Of a DNA stretch of 58,621 nucleotides, positions 9,343 to 18,479 are shown piece after piece. The position numbers and the translations under genes were made by a program. The first letter of the stretch is position 1, and each line of letters starts with the position of its first letter. Origin of the DNA: an uncultured Eubacteriales bacterium (GTDB lineage Bacteria; Bacillota; Clostridia; Oscillospirales; Oscillospiraceae); contig URDG01000016.1 of assembly GCA_900546515.1 (NCBI GenBank), positions 1-58,621 of the forward strand, written 5' to 3'. The notes under the pieces were generated by a model. The model worked only from the letters and a program-made list of their open reading frames with translations, was not told where the DNA came from and made no database searches.

Positions 9343-10044
9343 ATGATAGACACTGCTATCCTTCTTTTGATGAATGGGCTTCTGCTTATGCTGCGCATAG
9401 CGCCCGGGGATTCGTTCCCAAAGCCGCTGAGTGCGGGAGAGGAGAAAGAGTATCTTGAGCGCTGGTCAGAGCACGGCGATATGGAGGCAAGGAATAAACT
9501 TGTCGAGCACAACCTGCGTCTTGTCGCACACATAATGAAAAAGTATTATACGCAGACGGACGACGTGGATGATCTGATATCGATCGGCACGATCGGGCTT
9601 ATAAAAGGAATAAATACCTATCGGCCAGATAAGGGCGTCCGTCTCGCAACTTATGCGAGCAGGTGTATAGAAAATGAAATACTAATGCATTTCCGGGCGC
9701 AGAAGAAGATGGCCGGAGATATGAGTCTGTCAGACGCATTGGATGTAGACAGCGACGGCAACGGACTTTCGGTAATGGATGTGGTTGCCTGCGAGGAGGA
9801 TATGGCAGACAGAATAGGCAGCGATGAGATATGCGGAAGTCTGCGCGGTTATGTTCACAGGGTGCTTACAGAGCGGGAGGCGATGATAATATCACTGCGC
9901 TATGGACTGGATGGAGGAAAACCCAAAACACAGCGGGAGACCGCTGACATATGCAAAATAAGCCGGTCATACGTTTCGCGCATAGAAAAACGTGCGCTTG
10001 AAAAGCTCCGTGAAGCATTGGGAGAAGAAGCAAACCCGGGATAA
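9343..10044 (+). CDS. sigK: Sporulation RNA polymerase sigma factor SigK
   Basis: A 233-aa sigma-70 family protein. Region 2 is very clear (LVEHNLRLVAHIMKKYY, DDLISIGTIGLIKGI, LATYASRCIENEIL) and region 4 ends with the helix-turn-helix TQRETADICKISRSYVSRIEK. The spacing and the GTIGLIKGI/YRPDKG motifs match sporulation sigma-K. The first about 20 residues are hydrophobic (TAILLLMNGLLLML), as expected of a pro-sequence that holds pro-sigma-K at the membrane until it is cleaved. The ATG follows GAGGTGAG. The gene is unbroken, so no skin-type element is inserted. In the family it drives late mother-cell genes. Confidence 0.93.
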   Translation: MIDTAILLLMNGLLLMLRIAPGDSFPKPLSAGEEKEYLERWSEHGDMEARNKLVEHNLRLVAHIMKKYYTQTDDVDDLISIGTIGLIKGINTYRPDKGVRLATYASRCIENEILMHFRAQKKMAGDMSLSDALDVDSDGNGLSVMDVVACEEDMADRIGSDEICGSLRGYVHRVLTEREAMIISLRYGLDGGKPKTQRETADICKISRSYVSRIEKRALEKLREALGEEANPG

Positions 10045-10100
10045 AGTTTACATATTTTATTATTCATAATACAGTATACATAATATAGACAACGTAATAA
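10045..10100. repeat. 14-bp tandem repeat array (4 units)
   Basis: Starting directly after the sigK stop codon, four consecutive 14-mers can be read: AGTTTACATATTTT, ATTATTCATAATAC, AGTATACATAATAT, AGACAACGTAATAA. They follow the consensus AGTTTACATAATAT seen also at 27766-27835, 34296-34365 and, inverted, at 38881-38922. This is the most degenerate of the four arrays. Function unknown. Confidence 0.65.
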
Positions 10101-10115
10101 TAGAATGAATCATAG

Positions 10116-10156
10116 AACATGCCCGGAAAGCAGTTGGAGCTTTCCGGGCATGTTTT
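10116..10156 (+). terminator. Terminator after sigK
   Basis: A 16-bp perfect inverted repeat (AACATGCCCGGAAAGC and its complement) with a 7-nt loop is followed by TT-rich sequence, about 70 bp after the sigK stop. It separates sigK from the next operon. Confidence 0.85.
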
Positions 10157-10270
10157 ATGGCTAAAAGATAAGAGAGGTGCTTGGGCTGATATATGTGTGA
10201 TGCATGCAAATTTTAAAGTAATATTGTTGTCTACAAAATATGTAATAATGTAACAAAATAATACATTTTA

Positions 10271-10299
10271 TTGACAGTACATACTACACAGTATATAAT
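10271..10299 (+). promoter_or_regulatory. Consensus sigma-A promoter, distal (P1) of the tubulin/vWA operon
   Basis: TTGACA (10271-10276) and TATAAT (10294-10299) match both boxes perfectly with a 17-base spacer. The start would be near 10306, giving a leader of about 340 nt before the vWA gene at 10644. No convincing open reading frame was seen in that leader. A small TGCCC/GGGCA hairpin lies at about 10404-10418. Confidence 0.75.
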
Positions 10300-10528
10300 A
10301 AATTTTAAGTGCTTACCTAAATTGGCCTTTTTTGTATTTGGTCAGTTAAGCAGTAAATCTGATTTTGCCTGCTTGAAAAAGAGTGTGAACCAGACAGAAT
10401 AATTGCCCCGGTCGGGCATACATGCGTGATAGTAGTGCGTATTTTACATACAATGGTTATCCAGCGAAAATGTGGCATTTTATGACAGATAATGTGCTAA
10501 AATTTGTAGAATTATGGTTTAAATTGTA
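10300..10528 (+). other. Untranslated leader or small RNA region
   Basis: Between the two promoters there is no supported gene. A 36-codon frame (10422-10532) lacks a ribosome binding site. The stretch could be a long 5' untranslated region of the operon mRNA or a separate small RNA made from P1. I recognise no riboswitch family in it. Confidence 0.35.
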
Positions 10529-10557
10529 TTGACATAAATATGTATAATGGATATACT
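10529..10557 (+). promoter_or_regulatory. Sigma-A promoter, proximal (P2) of the tubulin/vWA operon
   Basis: TTGACA (10529-10534) and TATACT (10552-10557) are spaced by 17 bases. Transcription would start about 80 bp before the vWA gene. Together with P1 it suggests vegetative, well-expressed transcription rather than control by a sporulation sigma factor. Confidence 0.75.
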
Positions 10558-10643
10558 TTACTAAAGTGTTACCGAAATCAAGCGCAGTCATTATGCGGAA
10601 ATGCATAATAAAATAAAGTTTAGAGACAGGAGAAAAAGAGAAA

Positions 10644-12914
10644 ATGAGAGGCAGACCCAAAAAACTACTTGCGTTAGTATTAGCGGTGTTTTTAATGGCG
10701 GCTATATTTCCGCTGTCCGCTTATGCTGATGAGGATCAAGAGAGCCAGGCTAAACGCTGGAATATCATGCTCGTGGTTGACGGCAGCGGATCTCTGTTTG
10801 CTACCGACGCGAACAAGCTTAGATATGATGCAATAGCGGCTTTCCTTGACATTATTCAGAGTGATGGGAACAATGTCGGTGCAATTGTCTTTTCCGCAAA
10901 TCCTACGGCATACGATTCGGATGAGGCCATGCGCCGTGGCATAATGCTCGATACGGGGCTTATCCCGCTGGACAAGTCTGCGCCGACGGGCGGGGACGCA
11001 AAAGCATATTTGGTAAATGCGATCCGCACGGCCGGTGTCAGCGTCAGTAGAGATGGCGCCACTGATATTGGCACGGCGTTGCTTGTCGCGCAGGAGCATC
11101 TCTCCAGCATGAATAATGGCAATGATTCGGCTATCTTTCTGTTTACAGACGGTGAGACCGATCTGAATACAGATGCTACACGCAGAAAGTCTGGGGAAAA
11201 TTTGAAGACTGCCACTAGCAATATGTACGATCAGGGTATAAAGCTGTGCGGCGTGTTTCTGAACAAGGATGGCAAGTCCCAGTCCAAGGAAGTGCGCAGT
11301 ATTGTATGTCAGGCCAACGGTATATCTGACAGCAGCCTCAATCTTGGGGATATGTATGTTGAGATCACTGATGCAGCCAGCTGTGCAGACTCTACTGATA
11401 AATTCATGTCCATGCTTGGATTCAGCATTCCGGAGGGGGGGCCCGGAGTTGTAATCTATGACAGTGCGGACATGAGTTTCCGTATTCCCGGTGTTGGCGT
11501 TGAAGAGGCCAATATCCGCCTGAGAACTGTTGATGGTGTGGCGCTCCCTGCGGGTGTTGATGTGACGATCACAGCGCCTGATGGCACGGTCTATTCGGGG
11601 GCGTCCGCTGCGGCTATATGCTCAACCGGAAAGACATACAGAGTATATAAGATATCAAATCCCATGAGCGGCACTTGGAAGATACATATAGAAGTTCCCG
11701 AGGGGAATCAGGTAGGTATTTCCTATACGCCCGTGTTCAGCATATATATCGGAGCCAAAATGAATATTGAGCCTGCTGCTGACAAGCTGCATGTGAATAT
11801 GAGTGCAAATGTAAGCGGAGTGCTGACACGCGGAGACACAGAGATCACTGACGCAAACGCATATAAGGAATATAAGTGCGTTTTCACGCTCACCGATGTT
11901 TCAAGCGGCGAGAAAACGGAGCACGAAATTCAGATGAACGGCAATGGCAAGTTCATAGGCAGCATACCGCTTGATACATATGGCATATTTGATGCGCAGA
12001 TCCGCTTTGAGTGTGACGATCTTAGCGCAGTATCGGATATACAGACTTTGGATCTTACAAACAGAGCCCCGAATGGACCGGCATATTTGGACGCTAAAGT
12101 AAAGTATGGGCTTTTCCAGAAAAAGATTTATGAAATCGACCTTTCCGATGAATTTGTAGATCCCGAGGATGGCAGCAATATTACACTGAGCGTTGATGAT
12201 GCGCGGTCTACCTGCAACACCTCAGCAGTGTCGATCGATGGGCTCAAACTGAATATTGAAAGTAAAAATATCAGCGACCAGAAGAAGTCATACCTTTATG
12301 TTGATGTCAGCGATACTTTAGGGGCGAGCTCGGAAATAAGCATAAATATCACTCATAAAAACATGACGCTCCCAATTATCCTTGCTTTTATTGGTGCAGC
12401 AGTCGCAATATTCCTGATCGTCTTATTTATCACCAGAGTAATAATACAGCGTCTTGACGGTGAGTGCACTCTTGAATTCAGCTGCAAAGACAAGCTTGTT
12501 GACTGCCTGCTTCCGCTTCCAGGAAGCGAATGCAAGCGCCATACGAATCTTGCAACTATGATCGCTGCCGGCAGACAGGAACTCAAGGAGGGTTGCAGGC
12601 AGGCAAATGTCTCCATAGAGGATGCCGAAAGTGCCCTTCAGGAGTTTGGAGATCTCTCCAAGGTGAAAGTGTCTGTTGTCAATGGAAAAGATGGGCGTAA
12701 ATTAGTGGCCAAGCTCCGGGTTTGCCAGAGCAAGGCGCAAGTTCTCTATAACAGCCAGATGGATGTTGATAGCAATGGCGTGAAGCTCACGATCGGATAC
12801 TACGCTAAAGCGGATGGTGGCGCTGATGAATCAGGGATGTTTGATTTTGACGATGACAGCGTGACCATGAAAGATGATGACGATACATGGAGCTTCTTTG
12901 ACGATGAGGGTTGA
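10644..12914 (+). CDS. Secreted, membrane-anchored von Willebrand factor A protein (system gene 1)
   Basis: A 756-aa protein. Residues 1-28 form a signal peptide (basic start, long hydrophobic core, AYA before the likely cleavage site). Residues 39-250 are a vWA domain with a complete metal-ion-dependent adhesion site: DGSGS at 46-50, Thr140 in GATDIGTAL, Asp169 in FTDGETD. Beta-rich segments follow, resembling immunoglobulin-like repeats, then one transmembrane helix at about 575-600. The remaining about 155 residues should face the cytoplasm and end in a strongly acidic tail (MKDDDDTWSFFDDEG). So the vWA domain should lie outside and the tail inside, where it could touch the tubulin-like or GTPase partners (inference). 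First of eight co-directional genes; its start follows an AGGAGAAAAAG ribosome binding site. Confidence 0.88.
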   Translation: MRGRPKKLLALVLAVFLMAAIFPLSAYADEDQESQAKRWNIMLVVDGSGSLFATDANKLRYDAIAAFLDIIQSDGNNVGAIVFSANPTAYDSDEAMRRGIMLDTGLIPLDKSAPTGGDAKAYLVNAIRTAGVSVSRDGATDIGTALLVAQEHLSSMNNGNDSAIFLFTDGETDLNTDATRRKSGENLKTATSNMYDQGIKLCGVFLNKDGKSQSKEVRSIVCQANGISDSSLNLGDMYVEITDAASCADSTDKFMSMLGFSIPEGGPGVVIYDSADMSFRIPGVGVEEANIRLRTVDGVALPAGVDVTITAPDGTVYSGASAAAICSTGKTYRVYKISNPMSGTWKIHIEVPEGNQVGISYTPVFSIYIGAKMNIEPAADKLHVNMSANVSGVLTRGDTEITDANAYKEYKCVFTLTDVSSGEKTEHEIQMNGNGKFIGSIPLDTYGIFDAQIRFECDDLSAVSDIQTLDLTNRAPNGPAYLDAKVKYGLFQKKIYEIDLSDEFVDPEDGSNITLSVDDARSTCNTSAVSIDGLKLNIESKNISDQKKSYLYVDVSDTLGASSEISINITHKNMTLPIILAFIGAAVAIFLIVLFITRVIIQRLDGECTLEFSCKDKLVDCLLPLPGSECKRHTNLATMIAAGRQELKEGCRQANVSIEDAESALQEFGDLSKVKVSVVNGKDGRKLVAKLRVCQSKAQVLYNSQMDVDSNGVKLTIGYYAKADGGADESGMFDFDDDSVTMKDDDDTWSFFDDEG

Positions 12915-12983
12915 TGCCTTCTGATAAACCTGAAGTAATTAAAAAGCAAAGTAAAAAAATAAAAATAGATATGGAGGATAGTT

Positions 12984-15900
12984 ATGTCAGTTGCACTGGA
13001 TGAAAACAGGAGGAAGCAATTCGAGAGACAATTGGAGCGGCTTCAGGAGGATAAAATATTCCCGCCTATGAAGCGTGATATGGTAAAGGGAAACCGTTAT
13101 CTTATAATAAGTCTTGGCGGTACCGGTGCGGACGCGCTGTTCGGTATAAAGAAAAAGTTTGAGGAGGCAATACCGGCTGACCAGCTTAAAGAATATGTGA
13201 GGCTTCTTGCCATTGATACCGATAAAGCCACAAAGAACAGCGTAATAAAAGTAACCAGGCCTGATGGTACAATAGGTACGGAAATCGTTGATTCGCTTAA
13301 CGATAACCAGTTCTTCCTGCTGTCTGGCGTCAATGCCAGAACTGTTGTGACACATTCGCTGCCGATGGTTGACGATTGGATAAATCCTCAGCTCCCGGAC
13401 ATCATAAAAAATAATTCTGAGATGCTTAGCGGAACAGGAGCGTCTGCCACAAGACAGATAGGCCGAGTATCGTTGTTCCCGGCGGAGACTGTTGCGGCTC
13501 TCAATGGGCGCATCAGCTATCTTGTGGGGGAGCTCACTAACAATACGGCGGACCATCTCTGGGTCATGATAGTTTCCGGTATAGCAGGCGGCACAGGGTC
13601 AGGCACGGTTATTGATATGTCATATCTTATAAGACATTTCATTAATCAAATGCCAGGCAGTATTGGATCTCGTACCAAGTACGGCGGCTTCATTCTTCTC
13701 CCACCGACCGGAAACAGCACAAATCATGTTGATATTGAAAAGGGCAATCAGAACGGTTACGCCGCTCTCAAGGAGATAGATCAGTTCATGACGCTTGCTG
13801 AGCGTGGCGAGGTATATTCTCACAGGTATGCCGACCAGGTGGTTAAATCAAGCAGCAACATATTTGATGCCTGCTATCTCATGGACGGGGTTCGTAACGG
13901 CGTTGCGCTGGGTAAAGACGCCAGAAAGTTTGTTGTAAATGTCCTGTCAGAGTGCATGCTGGATATGGCGACATCCCAGCCGGTTGATAGCGACGTCGGC
14001 GCGCCGCAGACTGTTGAATCATTCATGAATGATGCCTCTCCATATGCTAGCAGCATGTTGAGAAGTAAGTCGGCGAGTGAAGCGCCCAGAGATGCCAACT
14101 ACAAGTACTGCGCGCTTGGCCACTGCGAGGCGCAGATTCCAATATCGCTCATGAAGGCATATGTCGCGGAGAAAGTGTACGAAAAAATGTATGCTGTCTT
14201 TGAAAAATGCGACAACCTCAAAGATGAGGATGTTGAGGAGTTCGTCAAGAGTGTTATTGTACCGGAAAGAAAGTACACAGCGCAGGCTGTAAGAAAAAAT
14301 ATTAATGAGAAGGTAGCCAGTATATTCAGGGCAGTGAACAGCGCATATAAAGGCGGACCGTACTATGCCTGCAATCTGCTCGCGGATGTTGATACCCCTG
14401 TGGAGAAGTTTAGAAAGCAGTGGCCGGTATTCCGCCCGGGTAATGCAAGTGATGAGCAGCTTGATTTTATAGTGAATTACTGCTCTAAGCTTAATCAGGA
14501 TACTTTTGGTGTATTTACCGCTGTCATGGATGGAATGGCAGCCATAATGGCGCAGGAGGCTGATATCGAGAGTTATTCCACAAAGACGGCAAACAGCTAC
14601 GCATTTTGCCCGATAGATGTTACCGATTCGTCCGGGGCTGTCAGAAAATATCTTGATGGCCTTATAAGCGGGAAACGTATTGGAGAGCTTACCAATGCCT
14701 TGTTGGACGAGATGATAGATAATAAGGATGAATGGACGCAGGTATACACCAAAGATAAGACCACAGGTGCGATGGATCTGCATAAAGTCATCCGAAAATT
14801 CTGGAATGAACAGCTTAACAGTGTTATTGATGCAACGCTTGAAGATTTCCTCATTAAATTCTATTCTGGTGATCCTAACGCATGTTATGATCCAAATGAT
14901 CCGCAGAGCTCTGATGAATATCTTCAGACTGCGGCAAATGCAATATATAATCAGATGTTTGGCCCGGCAGGAAGAGCACACCCGATGGCCGACTTTACGA
15001 ATATTGCCGGTCTTGGTGAGGCGGATTTCAATGGTCATAATTTCATTTTAGTTCCGGCGAAGGCTCCGCACCTAATGGCACAAATAAAAGCCGTAGCGGC
15101 TTCAAAATCCACTCTGCAAAACAGAGTGGAAGTATATAGCAGCTTTGCAGATGACCGTATTTCCAGCTATGCACAGTATACGGGTATCCCTGCCTTTAAA
15201 CTCAACTGGGTATGCCGCGCAGAAAAAGACTATGAAGTAGCTCTTGCCGGGGCAAAGCAAGGCCTGCATATGTCAGAGTCCGTAAAAGGCCGGCTGTGGC
15301 GTGAGTTCCCAAATCTTCTGCCTGAAAGCACATGGAAGCTTGTCCCTGAGAAGGATTACAATAATGCTCGTGAAAAGGTTCTTGCCGATATGGCGCATAG
15401 CCTGTTTAAGGATGCAGATGAGCTGGGACTCACCAGGTCAGAGCCTGATGCGGGTGGCAGTAAATTTATGCAGTACTCAGTGAAGCTGCTGCCGGCTGGG
15501 CTGAGACCGGATAATCAGCTTTTCAAAGAACGTGATCTTGCTGCTGATAATTCCAGAACCAGGGAAGAGAAGAATGGTGAAATAGAGCGCAGCACAGAAG
15601 CGTGCGCCCAGGCGCTGTTTGATCGTCTGACTTCATTAATCGCCTCAGGAGACGCAATTGACTACCTTGATACAGCGCTTGAGGGGTGCCAGGATACAGT
15701 GAGCTTTGTATCCAAGAACCTCTGGGCTCCTGGAGCTGTTCTTACCAGTGGTCATAAAAATGCTGATGGTGAAAGTGAAGAACCCAGTGGTTGGAATGAA
15801 TATATAGCTGGTTGTGTGCTGCGTAAAATGCCGGATACGATGAACGATCTTCGCGGCACTATAGAAGTTATGAAGAAGCTCCGCGCAAAGGTGGACGCTG

Positions 15901-16397
15901 CATTTTCAGCTAATCAGCTCAAACGTTTGTTTGCGCGTTATCTTACGGTTGAGCTCTTTAGATATAATGAAAATTTCTGCCAGTGGGAGTATACTGCGGC
16001 GGATGGAAGCGAAGCAGTGCTTGTTGAGCTTGAACTGGATGATAAGATCCAGAAAACTGCTGAGTATTACTTTATGTTCAATGCCTTAAAAGCCCTCGCA
16101 AAGGAAGAACTTGATGCGCTGCAGGCTAGCTATGATGAACTGGTTTCTTATGATGATAAAAAAGAGCAGGTTGAAAAGCAGCGGGCATTGAAGACCAAAG
16201 CAGTGGCGCTCGGACAGGAAGTTCAGACGAGATTCAGCGATAAGACCAACCCTGACAAGCTGTGCGTACTCGGGTCAACCGAATATGAAAGAGCGGCTAA
16301 GAAGAGAGGCTATGATGTCGCGGGTATTCGTGCTTTCTACAAGGAGCTTGCGGATGAGCTTTCTGATCTGACGTTTGACATGAAGAAGAGGAGCTGA
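12984..16397 (+). CDS. Divergent tubulin/FtsZ-superfamily protein (Tubulin_2-like, system gene 2)
   Basis: A 1137-aa protein, much longer than FtsZ. The N-terminal third has the tubulin GTP-binding pattern: LIISLGGTGADAL (residues 41-52) as the first glycine loop, LLAIDTDK at 74-81, a second glycine patch SGTGASATR at 149-157, and the signature loop AGGTGSGT at 201-208 (compare GGGTGTG of FtsZ). The remaining about 850 residues are mostly helical and unrecognised. A GTP-dependent, possibly polymerising role is inferred from the loops. It lies 69 bp after the vWA gene with a GGAGG-type binding site. No signal peptide or membrane segment, so cytoplasmic. Related large tubulin-like proteins occur beside vWA proteins and GTPases in predicted membrane-remodelling loci. 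Confidence 0.85.
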   Translation: MSVALDENRRKQFERQLERLQEDKIFPPMKRDMVKGNRYLIISLGGTGADALFGIKKKFEEAIPADQLKEYVRLLAIDTDKATKNSVIKVTRPDGTIGTEIVDSLNDNQFFLLSGVNARTVVTHSLPMVDDWINPQLPDIIKNNSEMLSGTGASATRQIGRVSLFPAETVAALNGRISYLVGELTNNTADHLWVMIVSGIAGGTGSGTVIDMSYLIRHFINQMPGSIGSRTKYGGFILLPPTGNSTNHVDIEKGNQNGYAALKEIDQFMTLAERGEVYSHRYADQVVKSSSNIFDACYLMDGVRNGVALGKDARKFVVNVLSECMLDMATSQPVDSDVGAPQTVESFMNDASPYASSMLRSKSASEAPRDANYKYCALGHCEAQIPISLMKAYVAEKVYEKMYAVFEKCDNLKDEDVEEFVKSVIVPERKYTAQAVRKNINEKVASIFRAVNSAYKGGPYYACNLLADVDTPVEKFRKQWPVFRPGNASDEQLDFIVNYCSKLNQDTFGVFTAVMDGMAAIMAQEADIESYSTKTANSYAFCPIDVTDSSGAVRKYLDGLISGKRIGELTNALLDEMIDNKDEWTQVYTKDKTTGAMDLHKVIRKFWNEQLNSVIDATLEDFLIKFYSGDPNACYDPNDPQSSDEYLQTAANAIYNQMFGPAGRAHPMADFTNIAGLGEADFNGHNFILVPAKAPHLMAQIKAVAASKSTLQNRVEVYSSFADDRISSYAQYTGIPAFKLNWVCRAEKDYEVALAGAKQGLHMSESVKGRLWREFPNLLPESTWKLVPEKDYNNAREKVLADMAHSLFKDADELGLTRSEPDAGGSKFMQYSVKLLPAGLRPDNQLFKERDLAADNSRTREEKNGEIERSTEACAQALFDRLTSLIASGDAIDYLDTALEGCQDTVSFVSKNLWAPGAVLTSGHKNADGESEEPSGWNEYIAGCVLRKMPDTMNDLRGTIEVMKKLRAKVDAAFSANQLKRLFARYLTVELFRYNENFCQWEYTAADGSEAVLVELELDDKIQKTAEYYFMFNALKALAKEELDALQASYDELVSYDDKKEQVEKQRALKTKAVALGQEVQTRFSDKTNPDKLCVLGSTEYERAAKKRGYDVAGIRAFYKELADELSDLTFDMKKRS

Positions 16398-16427
16398 CTC
16401 TGATCCGGATAGACAACTGAGAAGTGT

Positions 16428-16452
16428 AAAGGCCGCCAAAATCGCGGCCTTT
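16428..16452 (+). promoter_or_regulatory. Intercistronic hairpin between system genes 2 and 3
   Basis: AAAGGCCGC and GCGGCCTTT form a 9-bp perfect stem with a 7-nt loop, 31 bp after the tubulin-like gene. There is no following T run, so it resembles an mRNA-stabilising or partial attenuation structure rather than a full terminator. Confidence 0.55.
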
Positions 16453-16489
16453 ATGCGATATACAAAAGCCATGTGTGAAAGGACATAAA

Positions 16490-17851
16490 ATGAAAATCTC
16501 TGAAATGATTCAGGCAAAATATCCAATTGAATATTATGTCAATTCTGAAAATGCCGACCCTGTTGCGATCCGTTTTGCAGACGATGTCAGTGCTGCGCTT
16601 GCCGGGAGTATAGAAAGAGGACTGAGCAGGATGCTCGTTGATATTGCGGATGAGGGCGGGAATGGCATTGCAGAGATCGTCATTGAGGCCGGCACAGGCG
16701 GAAACTCATGCTGTGTGTCTGTATCCAGCGGAGAAAGGTATTTTATTGCGGATAAAGATCCGGTCGATGCCGTGACCTGGATAGTTTATGCGGTATCCAC
16801 GCGACGTGACTGGCTCAGGCAGCTTGACGGCTGTGATATATCCACGCGTATGTTCTCGTCAAATCAGCAGTATATATCCGCGGTCCTGCTAAGAAGCGCC
16901 AATGAGCAGTATGAATCTTCTGTTATCCCCGAGAGGATCAATGAGATTTTCAAGAAGCTCTGCACCGTACCGGAAGAGTTTGCTAAAACAGCGCCGCGTT
17001 TTTCTGAGCAACCCATTAATGACGAAATCTATAAGCAGTGGGCGTGTGGCGGCTTTCTGCACAGGAAGCGTACTGTGCAGCGCACGAATGTTGGCGAACT
17101 GGCGGAAGAGCTGTATGACAGAAACAGTTTTATGGAGAAAATACAGGCTTTCTGTAAGTTCATAGAATCTACAGAAACATTCAGCAGGGGATTAGAGAAA
17201 GCAGCGGACTATTTGCACGGGAAATTGGAGGATATACCATGCCTTGCAATACAGAATGCATTAGTAAGTCTTGAAAATCTTGCTGCAAATGAGTATCCGG
17301 TGCCAGATCGGAGCGCACTGGAAAGGCTTATGGAAGACAGCATAATGAGCTTTAGTCTTACAAAAAGTAATCTCGCGTCTGCATTCAGAAGGCTGGATGA
17401 ATACTATATCGAGGCGGCTCGGTATCAGCTTACGCGCGATTTCTTTTCCTCGCTGCTTCATAGTCCGCTTATTGAATCCATCAGAGAGGAACGCGAGGAG
17501 ACATTGACAAAACTTAACATGCTTCGCCGCAATCTGTCAGGCTTCTGTAGAGTGCCGGACGCCGAGCTTGATCCGGACGCCAAACATATCGGTTGGAGCA
17601 AGCTTGTAAATATTCAGGACAGTTACCTACGTTGTGAGGACAAACTATGGACGCCGGGGTTCGCAAATGAGCTGCGTATGACCATACTCAACACGAGGCC
17701 TTGTAGAGTGTTCATTTGCCCTCAGGCGCTGTATCATGACGCAGAGTCTATATATTTGCGCGAGGATGTCACCGTCAAACCTGTACCTCTGACTGACAAC
17801 AGAAATATTTTCTGCATATGGGCGGATATGCACAGCGAAGGCGGTATATAA
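16490..17851 (+). CDS. Unrecognised cytoplasmic protein (system gene 3)
   Basis: A 453-aa protein with no signal peptide, membrane segment or motif that I recognise. The N-terminal 130 residues look alpha/beta; the middle (about 200-360) looks helical and rich in charged residues, possibly partly coiled; the C-terminus returns to strands. ATG 16490 is preferred because GAAAGGA lies 6-7 nt upstream; a GTG five codons earlier has no binding site. It is followed after one base by the next gene, so the two are probably made together and may form a complex. Its only functional clue is membership of this operon. Confidence 0.8.
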   Translation: MKISEMIQAKYPIEYYVNSENADPVAIRFADDVSAALAGSIERGLSRMLVDIADEGGNGIAEIVIEAGTGGNSCCVSVSSGERYFIADKDPVDAVTWIVYAVSTRRDWLRQLDGCDISTRMFSSNQQYISAVLLRSANEQYESSVIPERINEIFKKLCTVPEEFAKTAPRFSEQPINDEIYKQWACGGFLHRKRTVQRTNVGELAEELYDRNSFMEKIQAFCKFIESTETFSRGLEKAADYLHGKLEDIPCLAIQNALVSLENLAANEYPVPDRSALERLMEDSIMSFSLTKSNLASAFRRLDEYYIEAARYQLTRDFFSSLLHSPLIESIREEREETLTKLNMLRRNLSGFCRVPDAELDPDAKHIGWSKLVNIQDSYLRCEDKLWTPGFANELRMTILNTRPCRVFICPQALYHDAESIYLREDVTVKPVPLTDNRNIFCIWADMHSEGGI

Positions 17852-17852
17852 A

Positions 17853-18479
17853 ATGAAAGAAGAATTAAGAGAACAGCTGCTGAAAGATTTTTCCGATTTT
17901 TCCTGTTATGTTCAGAAAGAAAAGAGCGGGAACACCCTCCGCATGAGCTCTAATTGGAAGGGCCGGACTCCCGGTGTTAAAAAGATCGCGGTTCATCTCA
18001 CAGGCGTTAACCCGCTGACCGGAGAGCAAGTAGACAAGGCCGGCATATGCGCTGTTTTTACAGCCGAAACGTCAAGCTATAAATCGGATATTCTAACATA
18101 TCATGGCCGGTATAAACTGCGCTTTTCGGCTTATCTCAACAACGGTGAGGTTATAAGCGATTTTAGAGAACCAAAGGAAGTAGAGTTTGTCAGCTCAGCA
18201 AAGAAACCGTACATCAAATATGGACTGAAAAAACTATCAGAGTTTACTCAGATAACAGTCGAGTGTAATTGCTGGAGAATGGTGGAAAATAATGTGTGGT
18301 TGAAACTTGGCAGCCGCGGTCAGCAGCGCTATCAACCGCTGCCTGTTCAGAAGCAGTCTGGGCAAAAAATGACATGGGTATTGCCGACTGTGGACGATAT
18401 CGGGGTCGAGGTATCAGATGAACTGAAAAAATTTCAAATTGAAGTTAAGGACGAGAAACAGAAAGGTTGGACACGGTAA
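17853..18479 (+). CDS. Unrecognised cytoplasmic protein (system gene 4)
   Basis: A 208-aa protein with no signal peptide or membrane segment. After a short charged N-terminal helix, alternating hydrophobic stretches (KKIAVHLTGV, GRYKLRFSAYL, EVEFVSS, QITVECNCWRM) suggest a beta-sandwich. Family not recognised. It is packed between gene 3 (1-bp gap) and the GTPase gene (adjoining TAAATG), which suggests fixed stoichiometry with the GTPase. It could be an adaptor; this is inference only. Confidence 0.8.
   Translation: MKEELREQLLKDFSDFSCYVQKEKSGNTLRMSSNWKGRTPGVKKIAVHLTGVNPLTGEQVDKAGICAVFTAETSSYKSDILTYHGRYKLRFSAYLNNGEVISDFREPKEVEFVSSAKKPYIKYGLKKLSEFTQITVECNCWRMVENNVWLKLGSRGQQRYQPLPVQKQSGQKMTWVLPTVDDIGVEVSDELKKFQIEVKDEKQKGWTR

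Noticed and set aside
10422..10532. 36-codon frame in the leader of the tubulin/vWA operon
   Set aside because: No ribosome binding site, no recognisable composition, and its stop overlaps the proximal promoter.
12984..16397. Ordinary cell-division FtsZ
   Set aside because: Far too long, only the glycine loops match, and the operon lacks division genes.
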